DNA of 8,673 nucleotides from an uncultured Opitutia bacterium. Its GTDB lineage: Bacteria > Verrucomicrobiota > Verrucomicrobiia > Opitutales > UBA953. The notes beneath the pieces are model-generated. The model worked only from the letters and a program-made list of their open reading frames with translations. It was not told where the DNA came from and did no database searches. The translations under genes and the position numbers were made by a program. Shown piece after piece: positions 1-6,233 of the stretch (its first letter is position 1; each line of letters opens with the position of its first letter). The stretch lies in NCBI GenBank assembly GCA_903895475.1, contig CAITUF010000018.1, positions 1 to 8,673 on the forward strand, read 5' to 3'.

Positions 1-532
1 CGCAGTGCGTGGCGTAGTACATGGGCGGGAGGCCGGGCCAGTAGCCGGGCCAGCCTTCCATGTCCTGTTGGTGCGAAGCTTGGAGGAACTGCAGGCGACC
101 GAGTTCGCCCTTGTCGTACATCTCCTTCACGAAGAGGAATTCGCGCGCGTAGACGACCGTCTCCATCATCATGTAGCGCAGGCCCGTGGCCTTGACCAAC
201 TTCACGATCTCTTCGCACTCGGCGATGGACGTAGCCATCGGGACGGTGCAGGCCACGTGCTTGCCGGCTTTGAGGGCGGCGATGGACTGGCGACCGTGGT
301 CGGGAATCGGCGTGTTGATATGGACCGCGTCGATTTCGGGGTCTGCGAGCATTTCCTCGTAGGACGTGTAGCGCTTAGCGATGCCGTAGCGGTCGCCGAT
401 TTCCTTCAACTTGGTGGGGTTGCGTTGGCAGATCGCGGCGATCTCCGCGTTCGGGTGGGCGAGGTAAATCGGGATGAACTCCGCGCCGAAGCCGAGGCCG
501 GCCAGCGCGATGCGGATTTTCTTGGTGCTCAT
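1..532 (-). CDS. Gfo/Idh/MocA family oxidoreductase (N-terminal part, cut by window start)
   Basis: This is an NAD(P)-dependent dehydrogenase of the Gfo/Idh/MocA family, which typically oxidises or reduces sugars, inositols or their derivatives in the cytoplasm. It begins MSTKKIRIALAGLGFGAEF, and residues 12-19 form the Rossmann dinucleotide-binding glycine motif after the first beta strand. Further family marks are the stretch around residues 68-79 (IDAVHINTPIPDH) and residues 90-100 (GKHVACTVPMA). Where most members have an E-K-P triad with a catalytic lysine, this one reads T96-V97-P98, so the usual lysine is missing. Only 177 codons are visible; family members usually have 330-400 residues. 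The ATG at 530-532 gives the whole Rossmann fold and has no Shine-Dalgarno match, but its leader resembles that of the MFS gene upstream. A terminator lies between the two, so the gene may have its own promoter. The substrate cannot be told. The family is certain, the exact reaction is not. Confidence 0.9.
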   Translation of the reverse strand, partial: MSTKKIRIALAGLGFGAEFIPIYLAHPNAEIAAICQRNPTKLKEIGDRYGIAKRYTSYEEMLADPEIDAVHINTPIPDHGRQSIAALKAGKHVACTVPMATSIAECEEIVKLVKATGLRYMMMETVVYAREFLFVKEMYDKGELGRLQFLQASHQQDMEGWPGYWPGLPPMYYATHC

Positions 533-631
533 GGAAAGATGGGGTTGCCTTTATTCAGTCCGAAACCTCCGGGGACGGAAGCCGATTATCTGGGAAGATA
601 ACGACACCGACCCAGGTGCCTGGACAACAAA
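533..631 (-). promoter_or_regulatory. Leader and possible promoter region of the oxidoreductase gene, with a short inverted repeat
   Basis: This stretch lies between the terminator of the MFS gene and the oxidoreductase start. It holds an inverted repeat TTATCT-gggA-AGATAA (586-601, 6-bp arms, 4-nt spacer) that could be an operator. The minus strand there reads GATAAT, a 5/6 match to a -10 box, but no matching -35 was found at the right distance. Because the strong terminator sits just upstream, a promoter here is expected. The exact site is a guess. Confidence 0.3.
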
Positions 632-657
632 AAGGCCGCACGTTTCCGTGCGGCCTT
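621..657 (-). terminator. Intrinsic terminator after the MFS transporter gene
   Basis: The plus-strand sequence has perfect 11-bp arms, AAGGCCGCACG (632-642) and CGTGCGGCCTT (647-657), around a 4-nt loop. On the minus strand the loop reads GAAA, a stable GNRA tetraloop, and the stem is followed by TTTTTGTTGT (624-633), a good U-tract. The hairpin starts 23 nt beyond the MFS stop codon. This is a textbook rho-independent terminator acting on minus-strand transcription. The plus-strand side of the stem has only a short T run. Confidence 0.9.
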
Positions 658-680
658 CGCGGGGAGGGTTAAGCGGGTGC

Positions 681-2246
681 TTAGTGGCCGCCTGCGCCGA
701 TGACTTCGGCCTTGTAGCCACCGCGGCTACGGAACCAGAGAATCAGGCCGATGTAGCAAGCCAGCATGAACACCGGGAACATGGCGATCTTAGCCAGTGC
801 GCCTTGATTAGCGCCTTCACGCGCTGCTGTGATCTTCGTCGCGGTTGCCTTGTCGGTTGCTTCAAGTGCGGCAACCTTAGCGGCGTCCACTGCCTTGTAG
901 GAGCCAAGTACGTAGCTTCCGTCCTTGGAGACCTTGGCGTAGGTCTCGGCGGAGGTCTGCTGGACAATAGCGGTTTCAGCAGTCTTCTCGGTGATGGCGC
1001 CGATGACTGGGCCGCCGAGAATACCGACGGCGAGCATGCCAATTCCGCCGATAGCGTTCAGCGTGAGGGCGCCACCCTTCGGGGTCTGCTCAGACACCAC
1101 CGCGAGGGTGGTTGGCCAGAAGAACGTCTTGCCGAAGGCATAGACCGTGGCGGCGATAAAGATCATCACCAGGCTGGACGCAGCGGCGAGGCTGGACAGG
1201 CCGACGATGGCGAGGACGGCCGAGCCGGCGAGCAGGCCGAGCGGCGAGATGCGGCTGACGATGGAGCCGGCGAAGAAGCGCAGGACCATCATGATTGCCG
1301 AGGTGTAAATCAGCACCCACATGCCGTTGCCACCAATAGCATGCATAGGCTTTTCCATGATGCCAGAGATTGCGCCATCGGTGCCAAGTTCGGTCGTGGC
1401 GAGCGGAATCATGACGAGGCAGAGGAAGACTAGGATGCCGCGGCCGAGGGAGCGGCTGTAGATGCCGAAACTGATGACCATGGCGGCGAACACGGACCAC
1501 TGGATCATGGCGCTCCAGGCAAAGACCTGAGCTAACTGGGCGGTGATTAGGTAGCTGGCGATAGCGGCGCCGAGGATGCCGAATTCCGCGAGCATTTCGC
1601 GGTAGGTGGTGCCAGCAGCGACGCGCTCATTGGGTGGAAAGACCGCGCGAGAAAGCATGAAGACATAAACTAAGGCCGGTGCGGCGATGATGTAGACAAG
1701 GATGCGCCAGTCTTGGGCGGCGTAGCCACCCAGAGCCAAGGTTAGCACACCACCGATGACCAGGCCACCTGGCCAAGCGGCGTGGAGGATGTTGAGCCAC
1801 TTCGACTTGTCCTTGTTGAACATCGTGGCAACAACTGGATTGATATACGCTTCAACCGTTCCGTTGCCTAGGCCGAGGATGACCGAACCCCAGTAGAGAA
1901 GGTTGTAAGCTTCTTTCTTGGCGTTGGGATCGGCGGTGATGACGCCATAGGCCTGAAGCGCGAGAATTGCATAACCAACATAGCAAACGAAAGAGAACCA
2001 CATGGCCGTCTTGTAGCCGATGCGGTCGATGATGAGGGAGAAGATGATGATGGAGATGGCGAACGGCCAGATGCCGGCACCAAAGAGCTCCCCAGCTTGA
2101 ACGTTGTCCAAGCCGAAGGTCTTAGGCCAAAGGCTGGGGTCGTTAACTAGGAATGCGCGCGTGATGAACGCGAATGCCGTCGTAATCAGGGCGATGAAAC
2201 AGCCCCAGAAGAGGGCCATATCCGGTTTGTTTTCTTGTGTGCTCAT
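681..2246 (-). CDS. MFS transporter, sugar/FHS-like, with extended loop before the last helix
   Basis: This is an inner-membrane major facilitator superfamily carrier of 521 residues with about 12 hydrophobic helices, probably a proton- or sodium-coupled importer of a sugar or similar solute. The segment DRIGYKT (residues 74-80) is the loop 2-3 motif A of the superfamily. The stretches around residues 125-143 (GLGNGTVEAYINPVVATMF) and 152-166 (NILHAAWPGGLVIGG) recall the fucose/glucose-galactose (FHS) sugar carriers. Between the last two helices (about residues 420-484) is a hydrophilic Ala/Lys/Thr-rich insert of some 65 residues, longer than usual. An in-frame upstream extension of 23 residues is open, but the ATG at 2244-2246 is preferred: it gives MSTQENK directly before helix 1 and shares its leader pattern with the oxidoreductase. 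The gene lies downstream of a PAS-AraC regulator and upstream of a dehydrogenase, which suggests uptake of that enzyme's substrate. The substrate is unknown. Confidence 0.9.
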   Translation of the reverse strand: MSTQENKPDMALFWGCFIALITTAFAFITRAFLVNDPSLWPKTFGLDNVQAGELFGAGIWPFAISIIIFSLIIDRIGYKTAMWFSFVCYVGYAILALQAYGVITADPNAKKEAYNLLYWGSVILGLGNGTVEAYINPVVATMFNKDKSKWLNILHAAWPGGLVIGGVLTLALGGYAAQDWRILVYIIAAPALVYVFMLSRAVFPPNERVAAGTTYREMLAEFGILGAAIASYLITAQLAQVFAWSAMIQWSVFAAMVISFGIYSRSLGRGILVFLCLVMIPLATTELGTDGAISGIMEKPMHAIGGNGMWVLIYTSAIMMVLRFFAGSIVSRISPLGLLAGSAVLAIVGLSSLAAASSLVMIFIAATVYAFGKTFFWPTTLAVVSEQTPKGGALTLNAIGGIGMLAVGILGGPVIGAITEKTAETAIVQQTSAETYAKVSKDGSYVLGSYKAVDAAKVAALEATDKATATKITAAREGANQGALAKIAMFPVFMLACYIGLILWFRSRGGYKAEVIGAGGH

Positions 2247-2351
2247 GGGTAGAGATGGGGGTACGGCTGTGAATAAAACCGACCAACCCCCCTCTGTCGA
2301 GAAGGCAAATCTCACTTGGCGGGTGTTTAACCCGAACTCCGGACGGCCGCC
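2247..2351 (-). promoter_or_regulatory. Intergenic leader of the MFS gene
   Basis: This 105-bp gap separates the regulator stop from the MFS start. Just after the regulator stop there is a small perfect hairpin, CGGGT-gttta-ACCCG (2320-2334), without a U-tract. The last bases before the MFS ATG read CCCCATCT plus six bases on the coding strand, closely like the leader of the oxidoreductase gene. No convincing -35/-10 pair was found, so it cannot be said whether the regulator and transporter are co-transcribed or the transporter has its own regulated promoter. Confidence 0.3.
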
Positions 2352-3104
2352 TCAGGCTTCTTTTCCGTTCTTATGCATCCGGCGGAAGTGGGTCGGGCTC
2401 ATTTTCAGGGCCCGGCGGAACTGTCGCGAGAAGTCACTGGCGTCGTAGAAACCAGTCCGGTCGGCGATTTCCGAGGGCCGGAGGTCGGTATCTTTAAGAA
2501 GGTCGGAGGCCGCGGCCACCCGCATGCGGACGTGGTAGGCGCGAGGGCTGACTAGGTAGGCCTTATGGAATTTGCGCTCGAACTGCCGGATGGAGAGGCC
2601 GGTCAGCTTGGCCAACTTGGCGATATTCAGGGCGTCGGCGAGGTTCTGCTGGATGAACTCGGCGGCGGCTTCGACCTTCAGGAAAGGCTCAAGCAGGGCC
2701 TTGGTACCCGCGTAACTCCGAACGGTGCCGAACACGCCGCAGGGCTTACCGTGCACATCGAAGATCGGGAGCTTGGTGGTCTCGTACCAGACGTGTTCGC
2801 CGTTTTCGTTTGGGAAGAGCTCCACTAACCGCATGGCCGGCTCGCCGCTCTGGCAGATTTGCAGGTCCTTCTTGCGGAAGTTGGCCACGAGTTCGGGCGG
2901 GAAGACATCGGCGTCGGTCTTGCCCAGGAGGGCGGCTTCATCGGTTTGTCCGCAACGTTGGGCGAAGGCGAGGTTGGCCATCGTGAAACGCCCTTCCAAA
3001 TCCTTGGCGAAGAACATCACCCCGGGGAGGTGGTCAAAGACCGAGCGCAGGCTGCGGACCTGAACTTGGTTTAACCAGACATCGAGAGTCGGTGTCGTTT
3101 TCAC
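2352..3104 (-). CDS. PAS-domain AraC-family transcriptional regulator
   Basis: This 250-residue regulator has an N-terminal PAS sensor domain (about residues 15-130) and a C-terminal AraC/XylS DNA-binding domain (about 145-245). The PAS part shows the opening FDHLPGVMFFAKDLEGRFTMAN and the later stretch PIFDVHGKPCGVFGTVRSY typical of PAS cores. The DNA-binding part has two helix-turn-helix units; the second carries the family signature GFYDASDFSRQFRRALKMSP. The start is a GTG at 3102-3104: an in-frame TAA lies only 9-11 nt upstream and no earlier start is possible. Unlike classic AraC it has no cupin arm, so the signal is sensed by PAS, either a small molecule or a redox cue. It precedes the MFS and dehydrogenase genes on the same strand and probably controls them. 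The ligand is unknown. The 20-bp inverted repeat upstream may be an autoregulatory site. Confidence 0.92.
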   Translation of the reverse strand: MKTTPTLDVWLNQVQVRSLRSVFDHLPGVMFFAKDLEGRFTMANLAFAQRCGQTDEAALLGKTDADVFPPELVANFRKKDLQICQSGEPAMRLVELFPNENGEHVWYETTKLPIFDVHGKPCGVFGTVRSYAGTKALLEPFLKVEAAAEFIQQNLADALNIAKLAKLTGLSIRQFERKFHKAYLVSPRAYHVRMRVAAASDLLKDTDLRPSEIADRTGFYDASDFSRQFRRALKMSPTHFRRMHKNGKEA

Positions 3105-3338
3105 CCCATTTAATTAAGATGCCTTCGATGCTAGGTCGATATGATTTAAAGGGCATAAAGCCAACGAGTGTTTTGGCTATGATAGCGTTTCTTGTCGTTT
3201 TAATACTATTTATGGGGGTGCTCTGGCCCTAATCCCGCCAGTGGGTGCGGCTTATGGCTGTCGGGTCGGTGGCGGGAAACTGCATTTTCGTTTTGAGATT
3301 CCCAACCAAGTCGCCTCCTTGGGGTTCTCATCACGACT
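3105..3338. promoter_or_regulatory. Divergent intergenic region with inverted repeats (regulator / cytochrome c promoters)
   Basis: This 234-bp gap separates two divergently read genes and is clearly more AT-rich in its left half (3105-3215) than the flanking genes. It contains an inverted repeat AGCCAA-8nt-TTGGCT (3159-3178), and immediately overlapping it a small palindrome GCTA-tga-TAGC (3176-3186). The second includes TATGAT (3178-3183), a 5/6 match to a plus-strand -10 box, but no -35 partner is visible. On the minus strand TTGGCT (3159-3164) is followed after 17 nt by a poor -10 match. Both promoters should lie here. Their exact places are not settled. Confidence 0.4.
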
Positions 3339-3812
3339 ATGTCCTCCCTGAAGTTCCTCGCCCTTGCTGCCCTCGTCACGACCACCGCCGTCGCCGCCGA
3401 AACGGCCAAGCCGGCCGCCCCCAACGCCGACATCATGAAGCGTGGCCAGGCCGCATATGCCAAAGGTATGTGTATTGCATGCCACCAGCCTACGGGCGCT
3501 GGCCTCCCCCCCGCCTTCCCTCCACTGGCGGGTTCTGAGTGGGTGGCTAAAAGCACCTCAATTGCTATTCGAAATATTCTACATGGCATGCAAGGCCCCG
3601 TTGTAGTCAAGGGCGTCACCTACAACGGCGTGATGCCCGCCGTGACGAACCTTAATGACCAGGAGATTGCCGATGTGGTTACTTTCGTAAGCAATTCCTG
3701 GGGGAATTCTGGCCCAGTTGTCACCGAGGCAGAGGTGGCCGCCATCAAGAAGAAGTATGCCGACCGCAAGACCCCTTGGACCGCGGCTGAGTTCGAGAAG
3801 GAAGCCAAGTAA
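3339..3812 (+). CDS. Secreted small class I c-type cytochrome
   Basis: This 157-residue protein carries one covalent heme c and probably shuttles electrons in the periplasm. It starts with a Sec signal peptide (residues 1-20, K5 then a hydrophobic stretch and AVAA before the likely cut). The heme-binding motif C-I-A-C-H is at residues 45-49, with H49 as one axial ligand. M99 in GVMPA is the likely second axial ligand. The helix NDQEIADVVTFVSNSWGN (about 106-123) is the typical C-terminal cytochrome helix. A further 30-residue charged tail follows. The ATG gives a complete signal peptide and no Shine-Dalgarno is seen. It may belong to respiration or serve as electron acceptor for a membrane dehydrogenase; its partner is not visible here. 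It lies 111 bp before the ebo-type cluster on the same strand, but a functional link is unproven. Confidence 0.93.
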   Translation: MSSLKFLALAALVTTTAVAAETAKPAAPNADIMKRGQAAYAKGMCIACHQPTGAGLPPAFPPLAGSEWVAKSTSIAIRNILHGMQGPVVVKGVTYNGVMPAVTNLNDQEIADVVTFVSNSWGNSGPVVTEAEVAAIKKKYADRKTPWTAAEFEKEAK

Positions 3813-3861
3813 GGCCTGGCTTTAGGCCGACCCCGCCAAAGGGCAGGGTGGCTTGACCCGT

Positions 3862-3921
3862 GGGGACCTCTGCCGCACCTTGGTGTCTAACACGCACCAG
3901 GGTGCTTCGGCATCCGTCCCC
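3862..3921 (+). promoter_or_regulatory. Long hairpin leader directly before the ebo-type cluster
   Basis: The 60 bases can fold into one nearly continuous stem. The outer helix is GGGGAC (3862-3867) with GTCCCC (3916-3921), then a symmetric 3x3 internal loop. Next come TGCC (3871-3874) with GGCA (3909-3912), a 3-nt bulge (TTC, 3906-3908), and GCACC (3875-3879) with GGTGC (3901-3905). One T-G wobble and TGGTG (3881-3885) with CACCA (3895-3899) close a 9-nt loop. In total about 21 pairs are formed. A competing small hairpin, GGGTGC-TTCG-GCATCC (3900-3915), has a very stable cUUCGg tetraloop and excludes the inner stem. The structure ends 2 nt before the ATG at 3924, so it would cover the ribosome site. 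It could also be a cytochrome-gene terminator, but no T-tract follows. The pairing is seen; the function is inferred. Confidence 0.5.
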
Positions 3922-3923
3922 CC

Positions 3924-4226
3924 ATGTCCGACTCCAACCCCCTCGCCGGCACGCCTCGCCGGACCCGCGACCAAGTGGCTGACCTCCACTTCATGGACGC
4001 GCGCTACAAGCTCCTCGACCTCGCGGCCTTCCTCGATCGCCTCGAAAAGGCCAGCGGCCCCGAAGACCATCGCGTCCGCGGGCTCCGCGCCGCGCTCCCG
4101 CTCCTGCTGTCGGCCGGCGATGATCGCGTCGCCCAAATCCTCCATCTCTGGAGCGACCCCTCCGTCACCCCAATCGAAAAAGCCGACACCAAGGCCGCCT
4201 CCGGCGTTTGGCCTGGCCTCAAGTAA
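3924..4226 (+). CDS. Conserved-looking small protein of unknown function in the eboA position
   Basis: This 100-residue, mostly helical soluble protein has no signal peptide and no membrane segment. I cannot assign it to a named family. Visible features are an amphipathic helix around residues 22-42 (HFMDARYKLLDLAAFLDRLE), a second at about 49-62, a third at 66-77, and a C-terminal stretch DPSVTPIEKAD followed by ASGVWPGLK. It is the first gene of the cluster and its stop is 9 nt before eboB, so co-translation with eboB is likely. In other ebo clusters the first gene is eboA, a protein of about twice this length, and I see no clear sequence likeness to it. It may therefore be a shorter functional replacement or an adaptor for the TatD-like protein. 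Coding status is supported by its tight spacing to eboB and helical, non-random composition. Antisense frames here are shadows. Confidence 0.75.
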   Translation: MSDSNPLAGTPRRTRDQVADLHFMDARYKLLDLAAFLDRLEKASGPEDHRVRGLRAALPLLLSAGDDRVAQILHLWSDPSVTPIEKADTKAASGVWPGLK

Positions 4227-4235
4227 GCCCCGACC

Positions 4236-5051
4236 ATGCGATACATCGAACCTCACGGCCACATGGTGAGCCGCACCACCGACGATTACCAAGCGATGGC
4301 CTTGGCGGGTTGCGCGGCGATCTGCGAACCGGCCTTCTGGGCGGGCTTCGACCGCAAGACCGCCGACGGCTTCTATGATTACTTCTGCCAGCTCACGCAG
4401 CACGAGCCCAAGCGCGCCGCCAAGTATGGTCTCCCGCATTACTGCTGGCTCTGCATTAACCCGAAGGAGTCCGAGGATATGAAGCTGGCCGACGACGTGC
4501 TCGCGCTCATCCCCGAATTCATGAAGGCCAAGACGGTGCTCGGCATCGGTGAAATCGGCCTGAACAAGAACACGCGTAATGAGATGCTTATCCTCGAGAA
4601 GCACGTCGAACTCGCGGTGAAGTATGACCAACTAATCCTCGTCCACACCCCGCACCTCGAAGACAAGCGCAAGGGCACGCGCCTCATCATGGACGTCCTA
4701 AAGGCTGCCGGCAAAGTGAAGCCCGAGCGCGTCATCATCGACCACGTCGAAGAGCACACCATCGGCGAAGTTCTCGATCAAGGCTTCTGGGCCGGTATCA
4801 CGCTTTACCCGGAATCGAAGGCCACGCCCGTGCGCGCCGTCGACATGCTGGAGAACTTTGCTTCGCAACGCGTGTGGTTGAACAGCGCTTGTGACTGGGG
4901 CCACAGCGACCCGCTCGCGGTGCCGAAGGCCATGCAGGAGATGCGTCGCCGCGGGCACTCCGCCGCCGCCATCGACAGCCTCGTCTACGGTAACCCCGTG
5001 CGCTTCCTGTCGCAGTCGCCGAATTTTAAGGACCCGCAGGCTCTGCGCTGA
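4236..5051 (+). CDS. eboB: EboB-type TatD-like metal-dependent hydrolase
   Basis: This 271-residue protein belongs to the amidohydrolase/TatD superfamily, a TIM barrel with metal-bound water. Metal-ligand candidates are H7 and H9 in the N-terminal EPHGHM motif, E106 in GIGEIGLN, H137 in LVHTPH, H170 in VIIDH and D220 in NSACDWG, so the active site looks intact. The stretch MVSRTTDDYQAMALAGC (10-26) followed by EPAFWAGFDR (31-40) is typical of the EboB branch rather than of TatD DNases. The substrate is unknown; the family cleaves phosphoesters or C-N bonds, and in ebo clusters the gene is tied to export or processing of a secondary metabolite. It begins 9 nt after the small upstream gene and stops 2 nt before eboE, consistent with one operon. 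It is full length. The family is sure, and EboB assignment rests on motif and neighbours. Confidence 0.93.
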   Translation: MRYIEPHGHMVSRTTDDYQAMALAGCAAICEPAFWAGFDRKTADGFYDYFCQLTQHEPKRAAKYGLPHYCWLCINPKESEDMKLADDVLALIPEFMKAKTVLGIGEIGLNKNTRNEMLILEKHVELAVKYDQLILVHTPHLEDKRKGTRLIMDVLKAAGKVKPERVIIDHVEEHTIGEVLDQGFWAGITLYPESKATPVRAVDMLENFASQRVWLNSACDWGHSDPLAVPKAMQEMRRRGHSAAAIDSLVYGNPVRFLSQSPNFKDPQALR

Positions 5052-5053
5052 AC

Positions 5054-6226
5054 GTGAAGCTCTCGTCCGGCCTCAGCCTCGCCTATTGTACCAACGTCCA
5101 TCGCGGCGAAGGGTGGGTGGAGACCTTCGCGGGTTTGCGCGACCACGCCCTCCGCGTGCGTGACCGCGTCGCACCAGGCAAGACGTACGTCCTCGGCCTG
5201 CGCCTTGGCGACCGTGCTGCGGCGGAGCTCGCCGAGCCAGCGACGTTGACGGCCTTCCGCCATTGGTTGGATAAAGAAAACAGCGTCGTCGCGGGTATCA
5301 ATGGCTTCCCGTTTGGGCCGTTTCACGGTCAGGCCGTAAAGGATAACGTCTTCGCGCCTGACTGGTGCGAGCCCGCGCGCCTCGAGTACACCAAGCGACT
5401 CTTCGACCTCCTCGCCGCGTTTGGCCCACCCGACCAAGTCGGTACCGTGAGCACACTGCCAGGGTCGTTCAAGGGCTTCGGTCGCACCGCCGACGAACTC
5501 AAGGTCATGCGCCGCAATCTGCTCGCGTGCGGCGAACACCTCGACCGCCTGCGCGACCGCACCGGCGTCACGTTGCGCCTCGCGCTCGAGCCCGAGCCGA
5601 TCGGCCACGCCGAGAATACGCCGGAAGCCATCCGCCTTTTCGAACAGCTCCGCGCTGAAGAACCATCGAAGGGCCTCGTCGACCGCACGCTTGGCATCGC
5701 GTACGACACCTGCCATTTCGCGCTCCAGTATGAACAGGCCCATGAAGCCATCGCGCGCCTCGATGCGGGTGGTGCGCCCGTACTGAAGTTTCACCTCAGC
5801 TCGGCGCTGCGGCTCAAGCCCACCGAAGTCGCCCTCGCGCGGCTCGCGAAGATGCACGAGCCCGTGTACCTGCACCAGACCATGGGGCGGGCCAAGGACG
5901 GCTCCATCGTGCGCTTCAAGGACATCCCGTTGGCCATGGCCGCCATCGACCAGTTGCGTGCGCTCGAAGAACTTCGCGTGCACTTCCATGTGCCCGTGAA
6001 CGCGGATCACCTCTCCGACGAACTCTCGACGACAAACGACCACCTGCGCGACGCCATCGCCGTCATCGGCAAGAACCCCGGACGTTGCCGCGAACTCGAG
6101 ATCGAAACGTACACGTGGGAAGTCCTCCCGCCCGAGGTCCGCACCGCCGACGTCGCGGACATGATCGCCGCCGAGTACCGCTGGACCCTCGCCGAGCTCG
6201 CGAAGGCGGGCGTGAAGCCACTGTGA
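5054..6226 (+). CDS. eboE: EboE-type metabolite traffic protein (xylose-isomerase-like TIM barrel)
   Basis: This 390-residue cytoplasmic protein belongs to the sugar-phosphate-isomerase/AP-endonuclease-2-like TIM-barrel group in the form found in ebo clusters. Recognisable motifs in order are YCTNVHRGEGW (11-21), NGFPFGPFHG (83-92), PDW (102-104), TLPGSF (134-139), LEPEP (179-183), YDTCHFA (217-223), HFHVPV (310-315) and ETYTWEVLP (351-359). The Glu, Asp and His residues in these strands are plausible metal ligands, as in xylose isomerase relatives. The reaction is not known; isomerisation or epimerisation of a cyclic polyol or sugar-like intermediate is one possibility. The start is a GTG at 5054, 2 nt after the eboB stop; it gives the conserved N-terminus and no better start exists. 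The gene sits between eboB and eboC, whereas the letter names suggest it lies after eboD in the reference cluster. Confidence 0.92.
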   Translation: MKLSSGLSLAYCTNVHRGEGWVETFAGLRDHALRVRDRVAPGKTYVLGLRLGDRAAAELAEPATLTAFRHWLDKENSVVAGINGFPFGPFHGQAVKDNVFAPDWCEPARLEYTKRLFDLLAAFGPPDQVGTVSTLPGSFKGFGRTADELKVMRRNLLACGEHLDRLRDRTGVTLRLALEPEPIGHAENTPEAIRLFEQLRAEEPSKGLVDRTLGIAYDTCHFALQYEQAHEAIARLDAGGAPVLKFHLSSALRLKPTEVALARLAKMHEPVYLHQTMGRAKDGSIVRFKDIPLAMAAIDQLRALEELRVHFHVPVNADHLSDELSTTNDHLRDAIAVIGKNPGRCRELEIETYTWEVLPPEVRTADVADMIAAEYRWTLAELAKAGVKPL

Positions 6227-6233
6227 TTTCCGC

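Noticed and set aside
474..1433. 319-aa open frame on the plus strand across the MFS gene
   Set aside because: It is a shadow of the transporter, spans the terminator hairpin, and has His/Asp/Gly-rich low-complexity composition.
3813..3828. Small hairpin GGCCT-ggcttt-AGGCC right after the cytochrome stop
   Set aside because: Only five pairs and no T-tract; too weak to call a terminator.
3862..3921. Intrinsic terminator of the cytochrome gene
   Set aside because: The hairpin is strong but is followed by a C run and ATG, with no T-tract. A factor-dependent termination role cannot be excluded, so it is listed as a leader element instead.
3822..4631. 269-aa open frame on the minus strand across the small gene and eboB
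   Set aside because: It overlaps the well-supported eboB N-terminus and crosses the hairpin leader; it shows no protein-family features.
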